Assembly: GCA_032622095.1 (NCBI GenBank)
Contig: CP136065.1
Coordinates: 208,112,151-208,176,150, forward strand
Length of the DNA: 64,000 bases
From: Siphonodentalium dalli
Lineage: Eukaryota; Mollusca; Scaphopoda; Gadilida; Siphonodentaliidae
Direction of reading: 5' to 3'
The notes under the pieces were generated by a model that was given only the letters and a program-made list of their open reading frames with translations, had not been told where the DNA came from and made no database searches. Shown one piece after another: positions 22,786 through 34,125 of this stretch (position 1 is the first letter of the stretch; every line of letters begins with the position of its first letter). Made by a program: the position numbers and the translations under genes.

Positions 22786-24903
22786 TTATAGATTCAACAC
22801 TAGTTGATAAGAATATTTGTAGTGTGGCCAGCTGATAGCAAAACATTCATTGTCGTTATAATCCGATATGTATTTGTCCATGTCTTCTGTAGATTTTATC
22901 CAATCCGGAGGACCACTAGCCTGTTGTTTGAACTTTAAGAATGTGTTTATACATTCAGTGAATAATCCATTTCGTTGTCCATATTCCGACGTTTCTGTCC
23001 AATGGTATATTTCATATATTTTGAGAATCTTGTATCCTTCTTTGATTGCTGTCTCCAATTCAGGAATACACCAAACACCCGTTATAGCTCTCTGTTGGCA
23101 CGTACACGTGCAAGGTCGTTCATTTTCATTATTAGCACAAGTCCGGCACAGTGGAAACTTCAGTTTACCATTTTGGATCGATACGGTAATACAGGGTGAT
23201 AGATTCCACTAGGTGGTAAAATCTTGACTTGAGCTATCCCGAAGTAATCCTTAAGTTCTGTAATGTCCTCGCCCAAAATGATTTTTGGGTGTCCAACTGG
23301 GTATCGTGCGTATTTGAGCACATTTGGATAGAGCGACGTGAAATCAAAATAGTGTATTTTCTCGCCAACGATAGCTTTGTAGTGCAATTTAGTGGCGTTC
23401 GTTCTACCACCGAAAAAACTGTCTCTTGGGTCTAGTCGTTCAACAATGTCCAAACTAGTAATGAAATCACGAAGCTCAGGATTAGTCTTTTGGTCAGCGA
23501 CGAACTCATGTTCCCAAATGCACACATATTTCAGGCCTAGACTTTCTATATACTTCTTCTTTTTCTGTGTCAGTCCGTATAATTCATTAGGTGTCTGCTT
23601 GGTTATTGGATTCTTGACTATGTCTCTATCGTGACTCAGACAAAGTTCACATCCATGAAATTGACATCCATGAAATTCGAATACCGTGTTTAACTCTTCA
23701 CAATATCCATCCAATCTGTACTTTGTACCATCGAGTTTCTTTTCACGTCCGTTCAAAGCGTGAGTTATGTGGTTTTTATCTTTGAACATTATCCATTCCA
23801 ACCATTGAATTGAACTTTTGCTGTATTGGTCTTTATATGATGTCTTGGGCACGAGAGCTATCTGTGATTTGAGAAATTCTTTCTCTCGCATTCGCACGTT
23901 GTGTTCATCTTCAAGTTTTGTTTGTTGAACCCATTCACCTTTGTACAAAATCGACAAAGTTCCATCTTTACATTTAGCTGGAAGCCACGTTTTCTCATCA
24001 GTACTTAGGCGCACTCTCCATACTTCGTCGACAAATTTCGTTCTGAATATTCCCATGCATACCGATGCGATAGTAACGTATTGGAATGGATCAACGGCAC
24101 CAGCCAGTTTGAATTTCATATCACCAGAAAACTCATCAATTACGGGTTGTATACGTCCAGTCGCTTCCATGATATGGGTTCTGAATTTTATACAAGCTTG
24201 TCTCAAAATATTGACATCACTGCGACAATAATCCAATAATTGTTTCTTGAAGATGAAAACTGCATTTGTTTGAGCCGCGTGCCATTTCATGAAGTCTTTT
24301 CTTTCAGCCACACCCATATAGTCAGCACCGTAATGTTTGGCATCTGGATATGGTCCTTCATAATTCTGGTTGCCTGGTTTTTTGAAAAAGTGTGGGAACC
24401 ATCCTTTTTTCTCACCATCAAGACCGAATGTTTTTGGTAACAGTGCTAACTTCATTGGTAAAAAGCTAAGACTGTCCAATACTTTGATATGAAGATCCTT
24501 TTCCACATACAGGTACATCAATTTGGATCCATTATATATAACTTTAGGTCTCAATGATTGATCTATGAGATATTCCATAAGAAAATATCCATCGTAACCC
24601 TTGAAGTTGTGAGCCAGTGCTATGAATCCCTTATGTTGTTCAGAGAATAACCATTTTCCAAACTTTTCACCGGTATCAGGACCGCTAAATATAACTTCAC
24701 AGAGTCCGCATGTATCCAGACATAAATTCCTGTCATTCTTCTTCTCATCACCGTTATTACAAGCATCACATAGAGGACCACAATTTCTACAGGTCGGTTT
24801 CGTTTCCAGCGATTCATTCATACATTCGTAGCAAGCTGTTTGCGCGACGAGGAAGTTGGGTGTATGTTGAACTTTTCCGCGCCATGTTTTGAAACAGTTC
24901 TGA
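22786..24903 (-). pseudogene. Family B DNA polymerase (protein-primed/Polinton type), truncated
   Basis: A 3' splice site (cttttcag) at 24904 opens the frame, which continues upstream of the first ATG (24821) with TWRGKVQHTPNF. After a Cys-rich segment (CxxC pairs) come Exo II HNFKGYD (about residue 71 from that ATG) and Exo III YCRSD (about 198). A PD-(D/E)xK-like segment follows, with DGYCEE, FEFHGCQFHGC and CIWEHEF (370-440), then GGRTNA and polymerase motif A DFTSLYP (493). A frameshift near 23170 breaks the chain. The frame resumes as GKLKFPLCRTCANNE and TGVWCIPELETAI to KYISDYNDNE. It stops about 100-150 residues later, before motifs B (KxxxNSxYG) and C (DTD). It cannot make an active polymerase. 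Integrase and capsid genes of a Polinton were not found nearby. Confidence 0.85.
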
Positions 24904-24904
24904 A

Positions 24905-25600
24905 AAGTAATAATTGAACTTTTTTAACCTCTAGCTTTATTGATAATAAAAAAAACGTCTAGAATTTGTCACTAATTATTTAAACCAAAAAAAATGTGAC
25001 ATATTTTTTTTTTATAGGTTCAACGTTAATAAAGAGCGTTGACGTAAAATAAAATGGTAATAATATTGTTAGGGGTTGACATGATGACCCTAAAATTACT
25101 CGTTCCAATCTACGTGTCAATATTAAAATTCATGATAAATTGTATGATGATCAGACCGATGGTACGTCATGAAGCCTGTATTGTTGACGATTCACGCACG
25201 CGGATACCAAGTTCAATAACTCTAAAGTTTAAAATTACGGTAATGGTGTTTTGGATAGTTAGTAGATATCGTAATAACGTATTTCTAGAGATTTGGTACC
25301 CGAAGCTAAATGAAAAATTGTCATTTGTGCCGCATTACGCACATAAATAAATCAGTTTAATATAATAATGTTCCTTTGTGAGACATTTTGGGTCCATCAT
25401 GTTATGTTTTCTAACGCAACACTAGGGGACTGTAACACTGAGGAAGTACACGGTATAATTTGACATCTGTAATAATGGTGTCTCCCGTGTATACCGGGAA
25501 ATTTAGATATGTTAACAAGTCAGCAAACATCTTCAAAATGGCAGTGTTGCAATAATATTGACTGCCCAATTGGGACAATAAAATGCACGTTATACCACCA
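24905..25600. other. Non-coding stretch upstream of the polymerase exon
   Basis: Presumed intron or flank of the polymerase gene. No upstream exon was identified and no repeats were recognised. Confidence 0.4.
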
Positions 25601-25697
25601 CACGGCACAATCGTTTCGACGAATCCACGACCAATTCCACGATTCTGCGGCTTGACAACCACGGTGCTACGGCAGTTCAACGATTCTGCGGCCTTAT
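25600..25697 (-). repeat. Inverted partner of the repeat at 41480-41582
   Basis: The reverse complement reads ggccgcagaatcgtt, then gcaccgtggttgtcaagccg, cagaatcgtggaattggtcg and gaaacgattgtgccgtgtg. It matches 41480-41582 at most positions. The phrase ccgcagaatcgt is itself repeated within the copy. Confidence 0.85.
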
Positions 25698-26074
25698 TAT
25701 ACGTGATATTTTATGACAAACTTAGATAATGGGGCCTTTTACTGAATTTGGACGATAAAAGTGGGATTCTTCTTGTATGCATTGTGTAGAGTAGACTTTG
25801 CAGGTCCACCAGGTTGACTCACGGAATACATACGAAGATGCGATCAATACATAAAATGAGTCACAATTGGCTCGGTCAAGTCTGGATAATCCGATCGAAC
25901 CGCGAACCGATCGCAAAAAGTCGTTTCTTGGGCTACAAGGGGACATTAACAGTGCGAAAATTAACATCCAACGCAAGCTTTGATAAGCATAAATGTATTA
26001 TTTGTCAAATTCGTACCTCCGTTGACGCAAAATTCGATTAAACTACACACAGAAATGCAGTAACAGTATCAACT

Positions 26075-26140
26075 ATTTGACAACGCCCCGCTTCGACCAT
26101 GACAACGACGATTGTGCGACTCGTTGAACGGTAATTTTCA
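26075..26140 (-). repeat. Inverted match to 41036-41100 and 34216-34280
   Basis: The reverse complement contains cacaatcgtcgttgtcat and ggcgttgtcaa in the same order as 41053-41093. The distance to the block at 25600-25697 (about 380 bp) equals the distance between the partner blocks at 41100 and 41480 (about 380 bp). This suggests one diverged ~545-bp inverted repeat flanking the LINE region. Confidence 0.6.
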
Positions 26141-26440
26141 TTTGTATATACGACGTATCTGTCACTGCATGATCGGACAGCTTAGTTATGCGTGTAAGCC
26201 CATGTATGCTGCATCAATAAATGTTTGGAACAGTACCTTCGTTGTACAATGCACACGTCCTGGATTCAATACAGTACTGTGTATTTACTGATCCCCACAT
26301 GCAGTAGAACATTGGGTTGGTTGGTCCCGAAAGTAGCCAAAATAAAAAAATAACCTATAGGGATACGCTGAAGCTATGCGAAACAACAGTTCCACATGTA
26401 ACAGTATATATCGGAATTAGTCACATCACTTTCTGGCGTA

Positions 26441-26994
26441 ATGATATGCTTGTTGAACACTTCAGAAAGCTTAACTCCCAGTTACCTGATGGTACAACAT
26501 TTGTTACCGAAAACAAAGTCGATTTGGATGCCACAGGTACACGCATGTTAAACATTCCCATAACTATAACGAAGAAATATTATATTGCATTGGTAAACTT
26601 CAAAATAATAAAGCGTCTTCGGAAGATGGAATAATCAATGAATATATTAAGGCATCAGTGCCCAAGTTATTACCAGTCTATACGCATCTCTTTAATATAA
26701 TTTTCTACTCAGGATTAATACCTGACTCATGGCGCACGGGCTCAATTATACCGATTTATAAAAATAAAGGGAAGAAAGACAACCCCTCGAATTATAGGGA
26801 TATAACCATATCAAGTTGTCTTGGGAAATTATTCACATCAATTTTGAACAGACGGTTAACTAATTTTTCTGATTCTTGCGGAGTTATACATGAAAATCAA
26901 AGTGGCTTTAGGAAAGGTTACTCAACCGTGGATAATGTGTTTGTGATACAGACGCTTATGGATCTTTGTAAATTTAAGAAAAAGAAATTGTTTT
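26441..26994 (+). pseudogene. LINE reverse-transcriptase fragment, partial third copy
   Basis: Nearly identical to 34591-35144 and to the corresponding parts of unit I. It encodes the linker and the start of reverse transcriptase (NNKASSEDGIINEYIKAS, IPIYKNKGKKDNPSNYRDI, ENQSGFRKGYS). It breaks off after KKKLFC, exactly where the other copies continue with the FIDFEKAFD motif, and joins the pre-RT region of the next copy at 26995. One codon differs from the others (KDNPS against KDDPS). Confidence 0.9.
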
Positions 26995-29628
26995 GTGAGG
27001 AAAATTCAGCGACCTGAAACAACAACACAGCGAACTAGTTGCAGAGCGTGGTTTACAGACGAATGTCGAAACGTAAGGAAAGCTTATAAAAAACCCAAAC
27101 GCATATATGCTAAAACACCAAACGAGAATACAAAACTAGGCCTACGACAAGCTGAACGTGAATATAAAAGAGTCATAAATAGGGCGAAACGTGAATATGA
27201 AAGTAATTTGCAAATTCAGATGGAAAGTATACGAAACACTGATACAAGGGCATTGTGGAAAACCATTAAGGGTAATAGGGGCCATATATAGTGATACATC
27301 TCTTGACATTGATATGCTTGTTGAACACTTCAGAAAGCTTAACTCCCAGTTATAGTGTGGGGGCAAATGTAGATCTTGTATACTTTTTTAGTAGAAGCAA
27401 GCCACTATGATTTTCTTAACTTATTCAGTTTGGAGGGATTATTAAGACTCTATTCCAATTTTTTATCGAGCCGGAAGTAGAACAAGATGAGAGGGTACCG
27501 ATATGGTGAAAAACGGCATGTCAATCACCCCTAGCCTTCAAAACGAAAATCGCTAAACAGCCCATACTGTTAACTCTTACCTTCCTGAGCACATCTGCTG
27601 TTTCGACTGAACAAGTAAACTATAAAGGCAAGTGGATGGGGTGGTTTGGGGACATATCGCGCCTATTTGGGACAGATTTGGTCCAAAAAATGGGCAAAAA
27701 TCCTCGAAAATATCCTGATTTTTGCTCATGATGGCAGCCATCTTGGATTTGGAGGTCACGTGACATTAAAAAATTGGAATAGAGTCCAATTATTTAGCAC
27801 AACCCATCCCGATGTTGAAAATATACATGCCATGCTTCTACTAAAAAAGTATACAAGGAACCACTTTTTGAACAGTTGCCCCCACACTATTACCTGATGG
27901 TACAACATTTGTTACCGAAAACAAAGTCGATTTGGATGCCACAGGTACACGCATGTTAAACATTCCCATAACTATAACGAAGAAATATTATATTGCATTG
28001 GTAAACTTCAAAATAATAAAGCGTCTTCGGAAGATGGAATAATCAATGAATATATTAAGGCATCAGTGCCCAAGTTATTACCAGTCTATACGCATCTCTT
28101 TAATATAATTTTCTACTCAGGATTAATACCTGACTCATGGCGCACGGGCTCAATTATACCGATTTATAAAAATAAAGGGAAGAAAGACGACCCCTCGAAT
28201 TATAGGGATATAACCATATCAAGTTGTCTTGGGAAATTATTCACATCAATTTTGAACAGACGGTTAACTAATTTTTCTGATTCTTGCGGAGTTATACATG
28301 AAAATCAAAGTGGCTTTAGGAAAGGTTACTCAACCGTGGATAATGTGTTTGTGATACAGACGCTTATGGGTCTTTGTAAATTTAAGAAAAAGAAATTGTT
28401 TTGTGCCTTCATTGATTTTGAAAAGGCCTTTGATACTGTCCGTATAGATTATTTATGGTATAAATTAGCATTAAATAATATAGGTGGCAAGATGTACAAC
28501 ATCATTGTTGACATGTACAAGGATATTAAATCTAGGGTAGTATGTAATGGAGAAATATCAGACCCCTTCCCCTCTATGATTGGTTTGAAACAGGGTGACA
28601 ATTTATCCCCTTTTCTTTTTTGTCTCTATGTTAACGACCTTACAGATTTTCTCGCCAGCACGGATATAGTGGGAGTGGAGTCGATATCGCGCGAATGCGA
28701 GGATAGACTAGACAGATATATGAAATTATTCATAATTGTATATGCAGACGACACGGTATTATTCTCCGATTCCACCGATGATCTGCATCGTCAGTTGAGT
28801 TACTTTGAGGACTATTGTTCGACTTGGGCCCTTAGAGTCAACGTGGCAAAAACTAAAATAATTTGCTTTTTCAAGGGTAGGTTACCCAGACATTTACTGT
28901 TTAGGCTCAACGGTAAGGAAATCGAAGTGGTGAAAACATTTTCTTACCTGGGTATTTTGTTTAGCCGATCTGGTTCATTCACGATAACCAAGAATGACTT
29001 ATCAATGAAAGCTAAGAAAGCCATGTATGAAATTATAAAAATCGCGCGTACGCATAAGCTAACAATATCAACACAGTTAAAACTCTTTGACACCTTAGTC
29101 GCACCAATCCTATTTTACGGGTGTGAGGTTTGGGGTGTGCATGGGTGACAATTCTATCATTGAGGGAATACATCTGAAATTTTGCAAAATGGTCTTGGGA
29201 TTAAAAACATCAACACCTTCTTATATGGTATATGGGGAGCTTGGGAGGTATCCAATGCATATTGATATCAACTTAAAAATTATGAAATTTCTGGACTAAG
29301 CTTGTCACAAATTCAGAAAATCAGTTGAGTGGAAAAATTTGCCTTATCCATGGCCGATGAAACATCATTTGCGTCCCCATGGTTTAAATCGATAAAACAA
29401 ATTATAAATGAAGCAGGCATGTCTTTTATTTGGAGCATTCAGAATCGCGGAATCGACGAGAAACGATTAATAAAGGATTTGAAAAATAAAATGAGGGATC
29501 AGTTCGTTCAGAACTGGCATTCATCGATGACATCATCTTGTAAAGGCAATACTTATAAATCTTTCAAACACGGTTTCTGTGAAGAATCATATATTTTTCA
29601 CGGATCAGATACTAATATACACTGTTAA
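26995..29628 (+). pseudogene. Non-LTR retrotransposon ORF2 remnant, unit I
   Basis: The order is: post-endonuclease linker (WFTDECRNVRKAYKKPKR, 27050-27290), reverse transcriptase, C-terminal region. Reverse transcriptase motifs from 28000 on are NNKASSEDGI, IPIYKNKGKKDDPSNYRDI, ENQSGFRKGYS, FIDFEKAFDTV, GLKQGDNLSPFLF, YADDTVLF (28741) and SYLGILFS. The C-terminal region includes GIHLKFCKMVLGLKTSTP and FASPWFKSIKQI, up to 29628. An apurinic endonuclease domain is missing, so the element is 5'-truncated. A frameshift near 27980, shared with unit II, and one stop after WGVHG (29146) make it inactive. A 537-bp MITE at 27353 splits the linker from the polymerase. Assignment to a specific LINE clade (Jockey/CR1/I-like) is uncertain. 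Confidence 0.9.
27353..27889. mobile_element. PIF/Harbinger-like MITE (537 bp)
   Basis: The ends are inverted repeats: tagtgtgggggcaa on the left and its reverse complement on the right. A second sub-terminal match follows (cttgtatacttttttagtag and its complement). The element is flanked by TTA on both sides (27350-27352, 27890-27892). Unit II has the uninterrupted site (ctcccagttacctgatgg), so insertion and 3-bp duplication are directly visible. A TTA/TWA duplication is the signature of PIF/Harbinger. No transposase is encoded. Confidence 0.92.
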
Positions 29629-29639
29629 AAAAATTCCGT

Positions 29640-30240
29640 TTTCAAACGGTACAATGATCCGGAAAATTGCTGTCGGCTCATAGTCCCGTGAAGTTACGGA
29701 ACATTGTACCATCGCCTATACAGTGCTATGTCCCGTATGGTAATGGTACATTGTTCCGTAAGTTTACGGTACTATATCCCATACAAGTACGGTACAATGA
29801 TCTGTAAGATTACGGAACTATGTCCCATACAGGTAACAAACAATGATATGTACAGGTACAGCACATTGTTACTTGATGATACAGCACAATGTTACTTAGG
29901 TTGACGGTACATTGTTTCATAAGATTACGGTACTATGTACCATACAAGTACGAAACAATGATCTGAAGGATACAGCACAATGTTACTTAGGTTGATGGCA
30001 CATTGTTTTGTATGATTACGGTACTATGTACCATACAAGTACGAAACAATGATCTGTACAGTTACAGCACAATGTTACTTAGATTGATGGGGCAATATTC
30101 TGTATAGATATGGCACTATGTTCCATAATATTAAGGCACAATGTCCTGTAAAGACATGTAACAAACTTTTGTAAGATAACAGCGCAATGTCCCATGAAGT
30201 TATGAAGAATGTTCCATAGGCAGATAGCTTTATGTTCTGG
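29640..30240. repeat. Degenerate ~23-bp tandem repeat downstream of LINE (unit I)
   Basis: About 25 units of approximate consensus tacggyacaatgtyccatac plus 2-3 bases. Examples are tacggtacaatgatctgtaa, tacggaactatgtcccatac and tacagcacaatgttacttag. Units differ strongly from each other. The array starts a few bases after the stop codon of the LINE C-terminal frame, so it may be the element's 3' UTR. Unit II has about one unit more. Confidence 0.85.
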
Positions 30241-30559
30241 TTTGGAAACGACAATAGAGAGGATATGATTTCCCAATTTGACTGCGAATTATTTGTTTAT
30301 AATTTAGTGTAATATAACTTCTGTAATATAATGTAACAATGATTCAGAAAAATATGATTGAAAATAACTATACTGGACAAGAACATCCAACTTCAAACTT
30401 CAGGTGCTATCAGATGGCAGTTGGTATCTGATTTCAGTCAAACTGTTATGAATTAACTTCTTTGGCAGTCATAAGAATTACTGATGTAAACTGTCAATGA
30501 ACTGACCATAATTATCTTAAAGGGACCATAGGCCTTTGCATTGGGTAAAATAAGATAAT

Positions 30560-31650
30560 ACTTTGAGCTTACATTTGAAGAAAATCTGATATACCCCTAA
30601 TTTCAATGCCAAAATGTGGTCAAATTCAAAGTCGAAAAATTGTCATAACTCATTTAAAAATAATTAGACAGAACCTATATTCAAACGTGGTCTGTAGTTT
30701 TAGCTGGAAATACATATACCACCTTTGGTTCAGCTCAAATAATCAAAACTGGAGTTATCGGTCGGAAACCAAAATGTTATGAAATTGGTCAAATTCTAAG
30801 TTGAAAAAGGGCCGTAACTCATGTAAAAATAATTGGACGAAACCCATATTCGAACTTTGGCCTGTATCTTTAGCTAGGAAATACACATACCAACTTTGGT
30901 TCATATCAAATATTCCAAACTGGAGTTATCGATCGGAAACCAAAAATGTTGACGGACGGACGGACTGATAACATAATACGACCTTTTTTCAAAAAGGGCG
31001 TATAAAAATTGGATTCTGGGAACAACCATTCAATCAAACTGCTTCCAACTATGTTAACTATTTCTGAATCACACAATATCTGCGCAAAATTAATCGGATG
31101 TGTTTTCAAATAACTAATTGGCACACATAATTAATTGCACGTAGCCCAGATTCAAACTGGCCCCAGATTCTCAAATTATAAGTTGACAAGGACCATGACA
31201 GCAGTAACAAATTGGCGGATCGAACATAAACCCGAACTTGATTTGTATTTTTATATGAGTAATCATATTCCAAATTTGAAAATATTCAAAGTTATCACTC
31301 GGTGGATGCAACCCAAATTCAAACTTGAACTATAATTTGATATGAGTATTCCATAACATAAATTTGAAAACAATCATATAACTAAAACAAAATCTATCAC
31401 CCATCAACCAAAATAACGGACAATTTCTAAGTCAACAAGGACCGTAACCCCAGAAAAAATTGGCGGAAAGAAAAAAAGACTTCGAACGTGAATTGTATTT
31501 CCATGTGAGTAATCCATATACCCAATTTGAAAAAAAATCAGATAAGTAAAACTGAAGTTATCATCTGGAAACCATATGGGATGAACGGATGGACAGATGG
31601 ACACCACTGATTTCTAATGTCCACCCAAATTTTTTTTCGGGAGACAAATC
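30560..31650. repeat. Degenerate ~165-170-bp repeats with GGAC tail
   Basis: Phrases such as tttggttca-c-caaat, aaactggagttatcg-tcgg and aaccaaaatgtt recur near 30720 and 30895. A related block follows at 31135-31620 (agttatcatctggaaacca). The first block ends in gacggacggacggac (30951). The layout resembles the ~164-bp arrays at 42-47 kb, though the sequence differs. Short frames inside do not resemble proteins. Confidence 0.7.
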
Positions 31651-32219
31651 AATGTCACTAAATTTGTCGAACTTGAAAATACATTGGCAAAAATTAAACC
31701 AACAACCTTGAATTAAAGGCCCCATTGCCATATTTATCCAACCCCTGAAATCTTCTTTGTATCATCAGATCTTTAGATACTTGGATTGAATTTTATAATT
31801 TAAGTTGAAAATGACCAGTTCTATTACAAACATCAATTTCAAGTTTTATTTGATTCAGTTATCCCTCTGGGACTATTTACTTGATATCAATTCATTCAAT
31901 TGAAGGGATGTTCACTTTATTAGTGCAACAAGCAGCCTTCAATGAGAACCCACATTGTATCTCTGCCTGTCATCTGCTTATTTAATCCCAGCGATGAGAA
32001 ATATACAAATCCAATAAATACTTTCAGAACTGAATTCCAGATTCCATTCCGTAGTCACAGGTGCAACAGAGGTCATCAACTTATTCCCCAAAATGGAAGG
32101 AGAAGGCCAAATCTCTAACAGAGAACATGGTCTACTCTATAACATATCTTACTTGTCCACAATACAAAACGAACATGGATAAGGTCTGATTTATAACATA
32201 GTCATCCACACTTAGTGTG
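31650..32219. other. Unique stretch, nothing recognised
   Basis: No motif-bearing frame, no repeats. It precedes, on the minus strand, the stop codon of the candidate terminal exon and could be its 3' UTR. Confidence 0.4.
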
Positions 32220-32355
32220 TTAGTCATCCCATTGAACACTCAGTGAACACTGTCCCAGATCATTAGAGAATTTCAGGAGCTTTGGATGTGTTGTGGTCTT
32301 CTTTCTCTTCCCTGCTCGTTTGTTCCCCCTCTCTGGACTGATTCCAAAAATTGAC
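32220..32355 (-). CDS. Candidate terminal exon of a host gene (unit I copy)
   Basis: A polypyrimidine-poor but acceptable 3' splice site (atatttgcag) ends at 32356. With one carried base the exon reads SIFGISPERGNKRAGKRKKT then TTHPKLLKFSNDLGQCSL and SVQWDD, ending TAA at 32220-32222 (44 codons plus stop). The basic GKRKK stretch suggests a nuclear-targeted C-terminus. An identical exon lies at 39010-39145 because of the segmental duplication. A second frame is open to a TAA after APEIL, so frame choice rests on composition. No upstream exon was found and no family is recognised. Confidence 0.4.
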
Positions 32356-33313
32356 CTGCAAATATTAAATATAATATAAGATACATAAGCAATCAAAATT
32401 AATATGTGTTTTATCAGTGTTTTATGGGCATTTCGTTCGAAAAACCAAACTTGATTAAAACACCTGTCCAGATCAAGGTTTTAAAGATGCATAATTGGAT
32501 TTAACACCCCTAAATTACTATTTCTTCGGCTTCCGGGGTAAAAATATTTGAGACGAGGAACCCCAACCCTCAAAGAGTTATCAGATTTCAATTTGTTAAA
32601 TCTGTTAAATCAGGGCGTCATGGATCAGTGTCGATAACAAATTATTTTTAGAACATAATACGATGAAAAGTCAAAGACATATTATGGACTTGTTTCGAGT
32701 GTGTGAAACTGATTAATTGGTACTCAGGCACTATGCCAACTGGGAGAATGTAGCATTCTAATAACTGTTACATCGCCCAAAAACTCAAAGAAATCGACCA
32801 TACAACTCCATAGAAAATACCATCTGAACTACGCTCAATTGTAAATATTTACATCTCAATTCGGGATGCAACAATCGCTGATAAACTAACGAAACTGACG
32901 TTGCTATCAATACTCATTGCATTTAATAAATATATGAGACTGACGGTGTGTTGTAAATTTGAATCTATATTTGAGCAAGGTTATTCCCCATTTCTATTTG
33001 ACCACCCAACCAGAGTGTTTCACATGACTTTAAGTAAGCAACAAAAATTAAGATATCTTGTGATAGTAGCTGTGGATACTTATTTATGAATAAGTAATCA
33101 TGTTTATTCATGCAAATAGACATATTATAACACACCATGCTGGTTACACATTTAAATAGATGTTTGTTTACACACATTTGTGACGACACATGTTTGAGAA
33201 TTCCAATTTGAATTAGGCATCATAATCGCTGATATCGTACTTGGTGTTGAGTATTTATTGGCAATAAACTGATTTGGACAACACTGGTGGTGAGTGGATG
33301 ATGCAGGGATGAT
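32356..33313. other. Intergenic or intronic DNA with a TE fragment
   Basis: 32505-32580 (attactatttcttcggcttc, ggggtaaaaatatttgag) resembles the terminal region of the TTAA-flanked MITE at 48794-49238, so it is a fragment of that family. The rest shows nothing recognisable. Confidence 0.5.
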
Positions 33314-33657
33314 TTAACCCTTCCATGACAGGTGCAGCGCTGGTGCATCATTAAAGGTAATTTGGCACTGTATTCTCTTATATGTGAGTCTCCCATAGGG
33401 AACCACGCATATGTAAGAGAATGAACTTGCTTACAAGGTAAATATTGTTAGGACATTGTATTCTCATATATATGCAAGACTAAAAATGTGTTTATGTCAG
33501 CTAAGGCCAATAAAATTAAATTGGTAGATTTACATCCAACTTTTTCAGAAAACTGGGGTGGGAGGGCGAATTTTATTTTTTATATTTTATTCTTCCTAAC
33601 ATAAATGGTCATGGAGAGTAATAGACGGGAGCTTCCTGATTTTTTCGAAAACCCTGT

Positions 33658-33726
33658 GCCAATGCATTCTCTTATATATGCGAGTCGCCCATAGGGCGCC
33701 TCGCATATATAAGAGAATGCATTGGC
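33658..33726. repeat. 69-bp palindrome, hairpin 1
   Basis: gccaatgcattctcttatat-atgcga at the left is the exact reverse complement of the right arm ending gagaatgcattggc. The loop is around gtcgcccatagggcgcc. Confidence 0.95.
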
Positions 33727-33753
33727 CTAACAATATTTACCTTGATCTTGTAA

Positions 33754-33822
33754 GCCAGTGCATTCTCTTATATATGCGAGGCTCCCTTTGGGAGACTCGC
33801 ATATATAAGAGAATGCACTGGC
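33754..33822. repeat. 69-bp palindrome, hairpin 2
   Basis: Same stem as hairpin 1 with a compensating pair (gccagtgcattc against gaatgcactggc) and a different loop (ggctccctttgggagac). The paired change in both arms keeps the stem perfect. Confidence 0.95.
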
Positions 33823-33910
33823 ACATGGTCTGTAATGCTGCACCAACACAGCTCCCATCATGAAAGTGTTAAGGCATGAGAACAAAATTTGCATAAAAGA
33901 TATGCAAATA

Positions 33911-34125
33911 AATCTCGAGATAATTAAGTCGAGATCTCGAGATAATATGTCGAGATCTCGAGATAATTAAGTCGAGATCTTGAGATAATATGTCGAGATC
34001 TCGAGTTATTATGTCGAGATCTCGAGATAATTAAGTCGAGATCTCGAGATAATATGTCGAGATCTCGAGTTATTATCTCGAGATCTCGAGATAATTAAGT
34101 CGAGATATCGAGATAATATATGTTG
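33911..34125. repeat. TCGAGATCTCGA minisatellite (unit I)
   Basis: ~21-bp units alternate between gtcgagatctcgagataatt-aa and gtcgagatctcgagataata-t, plus an inverted variant (ctcgagttattatctcgag). The core tcgagatctcgag is palindromic. Confidence 0.95.

Larger units (their letters stand above)
33318..33868. mobile_element. TTAA-flanked nested-palindrome MITE (unit I)
   Basis: TTAA lies at 33314-33317 and 33869-33872. The termini CCCTTCCATGACAGGTGCAGC and (reverse complement) CACTTTCATGATGGGAGC are imperfect inverted repeats. TTAA plus CCC-start suggests piggyBac-type mobilisation. Inside are a degenerate hairpin at about 33368-33423 and two near-perfect 69-bp palindromes (33658-33726, 33754-33822) with core gcattctcttatatatgcga. 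No coding capacity. Confidence 0.85.

Noticed and set aside
22786-24903. A complete Polinton/Maverick
   Set aside because: Only a truncated polymerase was found. No integrase, ATPase, protease or capsid frames and no terminal inverted repeats were seen around it.
25411-25976. Short minus-strand frames near the inverted repeat as genes
   Set aside because: They have no motif, no splice support, and one is partly composed of the dispersed ccgcagaatcgt repeat.
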